A stretch of 64,000 nt of DNA from Nitrospira defluvii (GTDB lineage: Bacteria; Nitrospirota; Nitrospiria; Nitrospirales; Nitrospiraceae), in contig FP929003.1 in assembly GCA_000196815.1 (NCBI GenBank), positions 930,001 to 994,000 on the forward strand, written 5' to 3'. The translations under genes were made by a program, and so were the position numbers. Of this stretch, positions 56,357 through 64,000 are shown piece by piece; positions within the stretch are counted from its first letter, which is position 1, and each line of letters starts with the position of its first letter. Under the pieces are notes generated by a model. That model searched no databases, was not told where the DNA came from, and saw nothing but the letters and a program-made list of their open reading frames with translations.

Positions 56357-57396
56357 TGTTACTCAGCGAGTTCGATTTCCCCTTCGATCCAGTGCTTGTG
56401 GCCGATCACCCGGTGATCCCGCGTGATCGTGCGCGGTTGCTTGTGCTGGATCGGCAGGGAGGAGAACGCTTACACCGGCAGGTGGCAGACCTTCCGTCAT
56501 TGCTGCAGTCGGGGGATCTCGTGGTGGTAAATAACACCAAGGTGATGCCCGCCCGTGTGCCTGCGCAGGTCCGGTCGAACGGAAGACTCCTCGACTTGCT
56601 GTTTGTGGAAGATCTCGGTCAGGGGCTATGGGAGGTGCTGATCAAGGGACGCTTTCGGCCGGGCGCGGTGATCGAGTTTCCTGGCGGCGGTACCGGAGAA
56701 ATTGTGGAACGCAGCCGGCTGCGAACGACGGTACGGGTGTGGGGAGTGACGAGCGTCTACGAACTCATGCAGGCCACGGGCACGATGCCGCTTCCTCCGT
56801 ATATCAAGCGGGAGCCGTCAGCGGACGATCAGGAATGGTACCAGACCATGTTTGCCCAACATGAAGGGGCTATTGCGGCGCCCACAGCCGGACTACATTT
56901 TACGCGCGAGTTGGTGCAGGCCCTGACGGGAAAGGGAATCGAGCTGGCAGAGGTAACGCTACACGTCGGTCCCGGCACATTTCGCAGTGTGAAGACCGAG
57001 CGAATCGAAGACCATCGCATGCTGGCCGAACGAATCGAGGTATCGGCGCAGACGGTGGAACAAATTCGACGGGTGCGGGAGCGGGGACATCGTGTGGTGG
57101 CAGTGGGCACAACGGTCGTACGCGCCCTGGAGACCGCGGGGCGAGGCGGGCGCGGGATTGAGCCTTTCCAGGGACAGGCCGAACTGTTTATCACCCCGGG
57201 GTTTGAATTTCAGGTGATCGACGCGATGGTGACAAACTTTCACTTGCCGCGAACCACCCTGCTGATGCTGGTGTCCGCCTTTGTGGGGGTGCAACCGCTC
57301 CGCGCCGCCTATGAAGAAGCGGTAGCGGAACGGTATCGATTCTACAGTTATGGGGATGCGATGCTGATCGGGAGCGGCTGGGCGACCGTTACATAA
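56356..57396 (+). CDS. queA: tRNA preQ1 ribosyltransferase-isomerase QueA
   Basis: Transfers the ribosyl part of SAM to preQ1 in tRNA to make epoxyqueuosine. The 346-residue product opens FDFPFDPVLVADHPVIPRDRARLLVLDR and has DLVVVNNTKVMPARV, PLPPYIKREPSADDQEWYQTMFA and GAIAAPTAGLHFT. It also has TLHVGPGTFRSVKTERIEDHRMLAE and VTNFHLPRTTLLMLVSAFVG. The ATG at 56356 shares its A with the upstream stop (TGATG) and gives the family start. It converges on the SurA_N gene with an eight-base overlap. Confidence 0.96.
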   Translation: MLLSEFDFPFDPVLVADHPVIPRDRARLLVLDRQGGERLHRQVADLPSLLQSGDLVVVNNTKVMPARVPAQVRSNGRLLDLLFVEDLGQGLWEVLIKGRFRPGAVIEFPGGGTGEIVERSRLRTTVRVWGVTSVYELMQATGTMPLPPYIKREPSADDQEWYQTMFAQHEGAIAAPTAGLHFTRELVQALTGKGIELAEVTLHVGPGTFRSVKTERIEDHRMLAERIEVSAQTVEQIRRVRERGHRVVAVGTTVVRALETAGRGGRGIEPFQGQAELFITPGFEFQVIDAMVTNFHLPRTTLLMLVSAFVGVQPLRAAYEEAVAERYRFYSYGDAMLIGSGWATVT

Positions 57397-58087
57397 GCTC
57401 TTTGTGAATCTTCACGGGAACTTTGCTCTTCATCGACTCCGCGTAGGCCATCAACGCCCGTTGCTGTTTCTGAAACAGAAGGCTCTGGAAAACCCGTTCC
57501 TTGGCCGCAGCAGCCTTGGCCGGATCGGCGTCCCCTTCGCGAGCCGCGAGTGTCTGCGCTTCCGTATATTCAGCCGGCGTGAGCGCGACGGCATCCATGA
57601 TGACCAGCCGTGCTTTGTTGGTGAGAATATCCTTGGCTTCCATGGCCTCGAATGAGGCCGGGGTCAAGCGATTCGCCGACAGCAATCTCTTGTACGCGTC
57701 GGGATCGAAGCTCCCGTTCTTCTGAAATTCCGTGCGTTGCATGATCGCTTTGCGCAAGTCTTCGTCGGAGACCGTCAGGCCCATCTCCTTCGCCACATGC
57801 AGCCACATGCGATTGTCGATGAGTTGCTCCAACACAAATTGTTTCAGAAACTCATCCTTGATGTCGTTCTGACCCTTGTCCTTGTAAAAGCGATACGTAT
57901 TTTCATAAGCCCGGCGGTATTCATCCAGGGGAACGACCTGGTCCCCGACGGAGGCGACGACATTGCCGCTGCTCTGGCCGAAGCCCCACCAGCCCATCGT
58001 AATGACGAACGCGAGGGCGAGCAGGCCCATGATGGATTTGAGGAACCACGGATAGTCGTGAGCAGCTTCGCGTAACAGTTTGATCAT
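57389..58087 (-). CDS. SurA N-terminal domain protein, membrane-anchored
   Basis: A 232-residue periplasmic chaperone-like protein. It has one transmembrane segment (about 15-37, IMGLLALAFVITMGWWGFG), then a SurA/PpiD-like N-terminal region (VASVGDQVVPLDEYRRAYENTY, EQLIDNRMWLHVAKEMGLTVSDEDLRKAIM, FQKNGSFDPDAYKRLLSANRLTPASFE). The PPIase (rotamase) domains of SurA or PpiD are missing. It is therefore a chaperone-only form, or a partner of another protein. The start overlaps the RDD frame on + only in its unused upstream part. Confidence 0.88.
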   Translation of the reverse strand: MIKLLREAAHDYPWFLKSIMGLLALAFVITMGWWGFGQSSGNVVASVGDQVVPLDEYRRAYENTYRFYKDKGQNDIKDEFLKQFVLEQLIDNRMWLHVAKEMGLTVSDEDLRKAIMQRTEFQKNGSFDPDAYKRLLSANRLTPASFEAMEAKDILTNKARLVIMDAVALTPAEYTEAQTLAAREGDADPAKAAAAKERVFQSLLFQKQQRALMAYAESMKSKVPVKIHKELM

Positions 58088-58160
58088 TGAGCGCGCCTCT
58101 TGTCGGCAAAGTTTCGCGGATTCTACTCAGGCGACGAGGATAAAGGCAAGAGGAAGACGC

Positions 58161-58706
58161 ATGGATGGCGCGTGTGGAGAGATTGCGACTTTGTTTGTGC
58201 AGGTGAAAGAGATTTGCTATAGTGTCGAAGAATTGGAGAGATCTCCGGTGGTGGAGGAGGCAATCGGGCACAGCCCGCTCGAACTGGGCGTCTATCCCAA
58301 GGCCCAGGTGCTGAATCGCTTCATTGCCAAAATGATCGATCTCCTGATCGTCGCAGCGGTGAGTAAGTTGGTTCCCCCGATCGGTGTCCTGGCCGGACTT
58401 GCCTATCTCTTGCTGGCCGACGGATTCGGCGGCGGTCGCAGTGTCGGGAAGCGGCTCATCGGGCTCCAGACCATCGTGCCCCGTACCAGGGACCCGGCAG
58501 GGTTCCGAGAATCGATCATCCGTAATCTGCCTTGCGGCCTTGCCCAGTTGGCGTTTGAAATACCGTATGTCGGATGGATCGGATGGGGCGCGGTGCTCTC
58601 GTTGGAAGGGTTGCTGGTCATCGGGAATGAGCAAGGGCGGCGGCTGGGCGATGAGATCGCCAAAACCCAAGTGCTGGAGAGTGGACAGCTGGATGTCTCG
58701 GATTGA
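58161..58706 (+). CDS. RDD family membrane protein
   Basis: A 181-residue inner-membrane protein of the RDD family, named for Arg-Asp-Asp residues in its first helix. Here the corresponding segment is NRFIAKMIDLLIVAAVS, with two further hydrophobic regions (GVLAGLAYLLLADGFGG and a C-terminal one), GRSVGKRLIGLQTIV and DEIAKTQVL. Function is unknown; some RDD proteins act in transport or Na+ tolerance. The ATG at 58161 has a GAGGAAGA site upstream; a later GTG near 58249 would trim the unusual N-terminus. It lies just before mreB. Confidence 0.82.
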   Translation: MDGACGEIATLFVQVKEICYSVEELERSPVVEEAIGHSPLELGVYPKAQVLNRFIAKMIDLLIVAAVSKLVPPIGVLAGLAYLLLADGFGGGRSVGKRLIGLQTIVPRTRDPAGFRESIIRNLPCGLAQLAFEIPYVGWIGWGAVLSLEGLLVIGNEQGRRLGDEIAKTQVLESGQLDVSD

Positions 58707-58724
58707 GCGGGACGGTGTGGCTGA

Positions 58725-59804
<1,080 letters not shown>

Positions 59805-59816
59805 TCTCCATCCCGA

Positions 59817-60704
59817 GTGTGGATGGCTATATCGCGCTCAACATACGGCACTAGACGTCTTGCCATCGTGCTGTTCGCGTGCTTGCTCGTCGCCCTCTTC
59901 CTTCTTCCTAGTCAAAGCCAGAGGCTGCTTCAGTATGTCGGCGGACCGCTCGGTCAGATCCTCAGTGTCCCCCTCGCCGCGTTTTCTTCTGTCGATCACG
60001 GCATTTCAGAAACCTGGAATGCCTATCTTGCCCTGCAGAGTGTCCACGAAGAGAACCGACAGCTTCATCGCGACCTCGAGTTGCTCAAGGGACAGAACAA
60101 TCAGCTTCGCGAATCCGTGGCGGCCACGCAACGGTACGAGACGTTGCTGAATTTTAAGCAGCAATCGCCGTCCCAGACTCTGGCGGCGCAGGTGATCGGC
60201 CGAGACGCCACGAATTGGTACGGCGGGATGATTCTCAACAAGGGCGAAGGCGACGGAGTTCGCGTGGAGATGGGGGTAGTGACTCCCGCAGGTGTGGTGG
60301 GACGAATCGTGAAGACCAATTCCACATCCTCGGTGGTCCTCCTGGTGACCGATCCCAATAACGCGATTGCGGGCGTGGTGCAACGGACTCGCGATGAAGG
60401 CATCGTGGAGGGCACCAGCCATGGCCGGGCGCGGCTCAAGTATATTCCCCTGTTGTCGCGGGTTCAGGCGGGCGACCGGGTCGTCACCTCAGGATTGACG
60501 GGCACCTTTCCGCGCGGTCTGGCGATCGGGGGGCTGACTCAGGTTGAGAAGTCGGAGGGTGATCTGTTTCAGTCGGCCGAAATCGAGCCGGAAGTGGACC
60601 TCTCCAAGCTGGATGAAGTCCTCATTATCACGGCTCCATATGAGGATGCCGACTCAGCGCAAAAACTGCTGCAGGAGATTCGCGGGGACCGAAAAAAGCC
60701 ATGA
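59817..60704 (+). CDS. mreC: Rod shape-determining protein MreC
   Basis: Periplasmic bitopic protein that links MreB to PBP2 and activates it. The 295-residue product has one N-terminal transmembrane helix (LAIVLFACLLVALFLLP) and a coiled coil (about 62-100, VHEENRQLHRDLELLKGQNNQLRESV). The MreC beta domains have VIGRDATNWYGGMILNKGEGDGVRVEMGV and GDRVVTSGLTGTFPRGLAIG. The start is the GTG at 59817 with an ATG at 59823 as alternative. It overlaps mreD by four bases (ATGA). Confidence 0.95.
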   Translation: MWMAISRSTYGTRRLAIVLFACLLVALFLLPSQSQRLLQYVGGPLGQILSVPLAAFSSVDHGISETWNAYLALQSVHEENRQLHRDLELLKGQNNQLRESVAATQRYETLLNFKQQSPSQTLAAQVIGRDATNWYGGMILNKGEGDGVRVEMGVVTPAGVVGRIVKTNSTSSVVLLVTDPNNAIAGVVQRTRDEGIVEGTSHGRARLKYIPLLSRVQAGDRVVTSGLTGTFPRGLAIGGLTQVEKSEGDLFQSAEIEPEVDLSKLDEVLIITAPYEDADSAQKLLQEIRGDRKKP

Positions 60705-61201
60705 AGTTTCTCCTGTATCTGCTCCTGGCGCTGGTGGTCGTCCCCTTTCAAACCACGTTGTTGCACTACTTCAGCATCTTCGGTGTGCGTCCTGACCTCG
60801 GTCTGGTGGCGGCCTGTCTCGTCGGGTTTCTCGGCGGCGAGTTGGACGGATTGATTCTGGGGCTCCTGCTGGGGTGCTTTCAGGATATGTTGTCCGCGGG
60901 AGATCTCTGGATCAATGTCGTGACCAAAGGCGGGGGCGGGTTTCTGGCCGGGCTGGCGGGCCGCCATATGGCCCATATTACTCCGGCCGTGCTGACTGCC
61001 GGATTAGCGATCATCTCCTGCCTGTCCAGTGCCGTGTTTCTCTACTCGATGAATCCGGCGGGTATCGATGAGGTCTGGATGGGTGTGCGTTCGACGGTGC
61101 TTGTGCAGGCCGGGTTCGACGCCCTGGTCGGGGCCGGCTTGTATCTGTTGTTTCGTCAGCGTTGGTCCGACGATCGAATGGTGACGGAGGGGGCGTTGTA
61201 A
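60701..61201 (+). CDS. mreD: Rod shape-determining protein MreD
   Basis: Small inner-membrane protein of the elongasome. The 166-residue product has five to six hydrophobic helices, with the family features FGVRPDLGLVAACLVGFLGG, GLILGLLLGCFQDMLSAGDLWINVV and GGGGFLAGLAG. Sequence is poorly conserved in this family, but position between mreC and PBP2 makes the call secure. It is translationally coupled to mreC. Confidence 0.93.
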   Translation: MKFLLYLLLALVVVPFQTTLLHYFSIFGVRPDLGLVAACLVGFLGGELDGLILGLLLGCFQDMLSAGDLWINVVTKGGGGFLAGLAGRHMAHITPAVLTAGLAIISCLSSAVFLYSMNPAGIDEVWMGVRSTVLVQAGFDALVGAGLYLLFRQRWSDDRMVTEGAL

Positions 61202-61246
61202 TCGCGTGGGGGTATCCCGGCAACCATCGGAAACATCCTGGCGACC

Positions 61247-63118
61247 ATGGCTTCGATAGGGTTTAACGATTCGGACCTCCTCGATCTCCAGCGGAGACTG
61301 GTCATTCTACGTGTGGGCCTGCTGCTGGTCGTGGCGTTGCTCGCCTTGCGTCTGTGGCATCTTCAGATTCGGGAAGGCCCCTATTACCGGGACTTGTCTG
61401 AAAACAACCGGACGCGCTCGGTGGTGTTGGAACCGGCCCGCGGTCTCATCTTCGACCGGAACGGTGTGTTGCTGGCGAACAATGTGCCGAGTTTTGCCCT
61501 CTACGTCACGCTGGAAGATGTGAAGGATCGGCCGGCCTTGGTTGCGCAATTGGCCTCGTTGCTCAACCTTGAGCCGGAGGTGATTCAAAAGAAACTGTCG
61601 ACCGGCAAGGGCAGCAAGCTGCAGCCTCGTAAGGTAAAAGATCGATTGACGTTGCGCGAGGCGACGTTGATTGAGTCTCATCGGTTGGATCTCCCCGGTG
61701 TGATGATTCAGGTAGAGTCGCAACGGAACTACCCGGGTGGGCCGGTTGCGGCCCATTTGCTGGGGTATGTGGGAGAAGTATCGGCGGATCAACTTGAGAA
61801 GGCGGACTTTGCCGACCTCCATCAAGGCAGCGTGGTCGGGCAGTATGGAGTGGAGAAGTGGTTCGACCGGCAGGTGCGCGGGCGGGCGGGGCAGAAGAGC
61901 GTCGAAGTCGATGCACTCGGCCACGAAAAGCGCGCCGTGGTGTCGGATAAGCCGGTTGCCGGAGACGATCTGTATCTCACCATCGACGCCCGGCTTCAGA
62001 AAACCGCCGAAGATCTTCTTGGGGAGGAGTCGGGCGCCATCGTCGCGCTGGATCCGACCAACGGGGATATTCTGGCGATGGCCAGCCGTCCGGGATTCGA
62101 TCCGAACATGTTGTCGAAAGAACTCACGAACAAACAGTGGGTGGAGATCGTTCAGAACGAGCGGCGTCCCCTGAATAATCGGGCCACGCAAGGGCAATAC
62201 CCTCCAGGCTCGACGTTCAAAGTCGTTATGGCGGCGGCGGCGCTTGAATCGAACACCGTGACTCCCTCGACCATGGTTCGGTGTAACGGCGGATATCAAT
62301 TCGGGAATCGACTGTTTCACGACTGGAAGCAGGGTGGTCATGGATCAGTCGATATGAACGAGGCGCTGATCCACTCGTGCGACGTCTATTTCTATACCGT
62401 CGGACAGCGAATGGGGATCGATACGATCGCCGAGTATGCGAAGCAGTTCGGACTCGGGCAGGAGACTGGAGTCGAACTCCCGTCCGAACGTGTCGGAATC
62501 GTGCCTTCCACAGCCTGGAAGCAGAAAGCCCGCAACCAACCCTGGTATCCCGGTGAAACCATTTCCGCGGCGATCGGGCAAGGATATGTCACGGTGACAC
62601 CCTTGCAGATGGCCAGTGTCATCGGCACGGTGGCCAACGACGGCCTGTCGATCAAACCGCGTCTGGTGCAGGCGGTGATGAATCGGGCGACGGGAGAACG
62701 GGCCGAATTCCCTCCGACCGTGCGCGGCAAGGTGGCGGTGAAGCCGGCCACCATTGCTTTGATCAAGGAGGCGCTGGCCGATGTGGTGACCAAAGGAACC
62801 GCGACACGAGCGAAGTCGTCCCTCGTGACGATCGGAGGAAAAACCGGGACCGCTCAAACGGCGGCGCTCCGCACCGGTCCGGAGAAGGATATCCCGAAAA
62901 AGCTTAGAGACCATGCTTGGTTCGTCGCCTTTGCGCCCGTGGAGGCTCCGCGCATTGCCGTGGCAGTCCTGGCTGAGCACATGGGGCATGGCGGATCCGC
63001 CGCGGCCCCCTTGGCGAAAGATGTGATTGAAGCCTACGTGAAGGCCTATCCCGAGGTCCTGAATGGAGTGCCTACGGGTGGGCGATCGAAATCCGCTGAC
63101 GCGCGACCGAAGACGTGA
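61247..63118 (+). CDS. mrdA: Penicillin-binding protein 2 (elongasome transpeptidase)
   Basis: Cross-links peptidoglycan during cell elongation; partner of RodA and MreC. The 623-residue product has a single N-terminal transmembrane helix (VGLLLVVALLALRLWHLQI), the pedestal domain with NNRTRSVVLEPARGLIFDRNGVLLANN, and the transpeptidase domain. The nucleophilic Ser322 lies in PPGSTFKVV, the SxN motif in HSCDVYFYTVG, and KTGTAQ near residue 535. The stop overlaps the rodA start by one base. Confidence 0.97.
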   Translation: MASIGFNDSDLLDLQRRLVILRVGLLLVVALLALRLWHLQIREGPYYRDLSENNRTRSVVLEPARGLIFDRNGVLLANNVPSFALYVTLEDVKDRPALVAQLASLLNLEPEVIQKKLSTGKGSKLQPRKVKDRLTLREATLIESHRLDLPGVMIQVESQRNYPGGPVAAHLLGYVGEVSADQLEKADFADLHQGSVVGQYGVEKWFDRQVRGRAGQKSVEVDALGHEKRAVVSDKPVAGDDLYLTIDARLQKTAEDLLGEESGAIVALDPTNGDILAMASRPGFDPNMLSKELTNKQWVEIVQNERRPLNNRATQGQYPPGSTFKVVMAAAALESNTVTPSTMVRCNGGYQFGNRLFHDWKQGGHGSVDMNEALIHSCDVYFYTVGQRMGIDTIAEYAKQFGLGQETGVELPSERVGIVPSTAWKQKARNQPWYPGETISAAIGQGYVTVTPLQMASVIGTVANDGLSIKPRLVQAVMNRATGERAEFPPTVRGKVAVKPATIALIKEALADVVTKGTATRAKSSLVTIGGKTGTAQTAALRTGPEKDIPKKLRDHAWFVAFAPVEAPRIAVAVLAEHMGHGGSAAAPLAKDVIEAYVKAYPEVLNGVPTGGRSKSADARPKT

Positions 63119-64000
63119 TGATTGATCGGGTGATCGACAGTCGAGGGCTGGATAGTTTCGACCTCCGCTTCATGGGGTTGATCGCGGTCATCCTATCGGT
63201 CGGGGTGCTGTCGATCTACAGCGTCACGCATTCTCAGGACTCCGCCTTTCCTTTTTATCTCAAACAGCTCGTGTGGATTCTGTTGGGCACGATCGCGTTC
63301 CTGGTGATGTACCTGTCCGACTATCACAAGATTGCGCGCCTGGCCTATCCGACCTATGCGGTGATTCTGATCATGTTGGCGGTCGTGTTGGTCATGGGTA
63401 AGTCCAGCCGTGGTGCCCAACGGTGGATTCCGATCGGCCCCTTCGCCTTTCAACCGTCTGAATTTGCCAAACTGGTCCTGGTGTTGGTGCTGGCGAACTA
63501 TTATTCCCGGGTGTCGCGGGCGGGGTGGCTGCATCGGGTGGTCCTGCCGGGGTTGATTGTGTTACCCGGTCTGCTGTTGATCCTCAAGCAACCGGATTTG
63601 GGGAGCGGGTTGAGTTTTCTGGCCGTCTACGCGGCTATGTTATTGATGGTCGGTGTGCGCTCGAAGACCTTGGGTGTGATTTTGTTGCTCTCCGTCATGC
63701 TCTTCCCGTTTGTGTGGGAAATGGTCTGGGCGTCCCTGCATGACTATCAGCGGGAGCGTGTCATGGCTTTTGTCGATCCCGATTACGATCCGGGAGGAAA
63801 AGGCTATCATGCGCTCCAGTCCAGAATTGCCATCGGTTCCGGAGAATTGTCGGGAAAGGGGCTGTACGGCGGCACACAAAGCCAGCTGAAGTTCCTTCCC
63901 GAAGGCCACACCGACTTCGTGTTTGCGGTGTATGCGGAGGAATGGGGCTTTGTCGGTGTGCTGGTGCTCTTGGCCCTCTTTATCGCGCTGATATGGGTGT
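63118..64000 (+). CDS. rodA: Peptidoglycan glycosyltransferase RodA (3' end beyond window)
   Basis: SEDS-family membrane enzyme that polymerises glycan strands with PBP2. The 294 codons present begin MIDRVIDSRGLDSFDLRFMGL and show repeated transmembrane helices. Family motifs include SSRGAQRWIPIGPFAFQPSEFAKL, KQPDLGSGLSF, the loop with YQRERVMAFVDPDYDPGGKGYHALQSRIAIGSG, and GTQSQLKFLPEGHTDFVFAVYAEEWGFVG, which includes the catalytic Asp region. The ATG at 63118 overlaps the mrdA stop (TGATG). The gene is cut by the window edge; the missing part should be about 80-90 residues. Confidence 0.95.
   Translation, partial: MIDRVIDSRGLDSFDLRFMGLIAVILSVGVLSIYSVTHSQDSAFPFYLKQLVWILLGTIAFLVMYLSDYHKIARLAYPTYAVILIMLAVVLVMGKSSRGAQRWIPIGPFAFQPSEFAKLVLVLVLANYYSRVSRAGWLHRVVLPGLIVLPGLLLILKQPDLGSGLSFLAVYAAMLLMVGVRSKTLGVILLLSVMLFPFVWEMVWASLHDYQRERVMAFVDPDYDPGGKGYHALQSRIAIGSGELSGKGLYGGTQSQLKFLPEGHTDFVFAVYAEEWGFVGVLVLLALFIALIWV

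Noticed and set aside
61307-62341. 344-codon open frame on - opposite mrdA
   Set aside because: Shadow frame of a secure PBP2 gene, Arg/His/Gln-rich with no motifs.

Overview
The window is densely coding, high-GC bacterial chromosome with no mobile elements, CRISPR arrays or rRNA. The likely host is a Nitrospira-like member of the Nitrospirota. This is an inference from three things seen together: a complete bacterial proteasome locus whose tag protein looks like UBact rather than actinobacterial Pup, a five-gene 2-oxoacid:ferredoxin oxidoreductase operon of the reverse-TCA type, and Gram-negative envelope genes (porins, lipoproteins, M48 protease). No 16S gene or species-specific marker is present to prove it.

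Layout. 1-746: 3' end of an HtrA-type protease. 841-7564: proteasome and tagging locus (arc, dop, ubact, prcB, prcA, pafA), all on + and mostly tightly packed. 7573-8888: outer-membrane protein and lipoprotein pair on -. 9575-15349: two large signalling genes, a PilZ-PilZ-hydrolase-methyltransferase fusion and a kinase with a duplicated membrane sensor. 15447-17212: YheT-type hydrolase and class II aldolase. 17292-17367: tRNA-Asn. 17779-21667: five-subunit oxidoreductase operon on - with its own promoter and terminator. 22012-22735: two small conserved proteins. 23247-26906: rho, rpmE, prfA, prmC. 26947-34892: murA followed by a his operon (hisG, D, B, H, a lipoprotein, A, F, IE, a HIT protein). 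35024-38676: dnaG-rpoD. 38830-41391: CAT-anticodon tRNA, zinc-ribbon protein, RNase HIII-like protein, M48 protease. 41439-43714: porin and RNase P RNA. 44205-49122: ilvB, ilvH, ilvC, psd, pssA. 49123-54905: a T-box leader, then leuA, a cupin, leuB, an NHL propeller and asd. 54909-58706: small membrane protein, SpoIID-like protein, queA, a SurA_N protein and an RDD protein. 58755-64000: the rod-shape set mreB, mreC, mreD, mrdA (PBP2) and rodA, the last cut by the window end.

How the parts work together. The proteasome locus supplies a tag (UBact), a ligase (PafA), a tag-removing enzyme (Dop), an unfoldase ring (ARC) and a 20S core (PrcA/PrcB). The tag already ends in Glu, so it should be ligatable without deamidation. 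The his, ilv and leu genes form amino-acid operons, and leuA sits behind a readable leucine T-box attenuator. The mre-mrdA-rodA block is the cell elongation machinery.

The least explained part is 9575-15349. One polypeptide carries two PilZ domains, an acyl-hydrolase and a methyltransferase, followed directly by an orphan kinase with two tandem seven-helix sensor modules. That combination could make and sense a small lipid-like signal, but this is inference.
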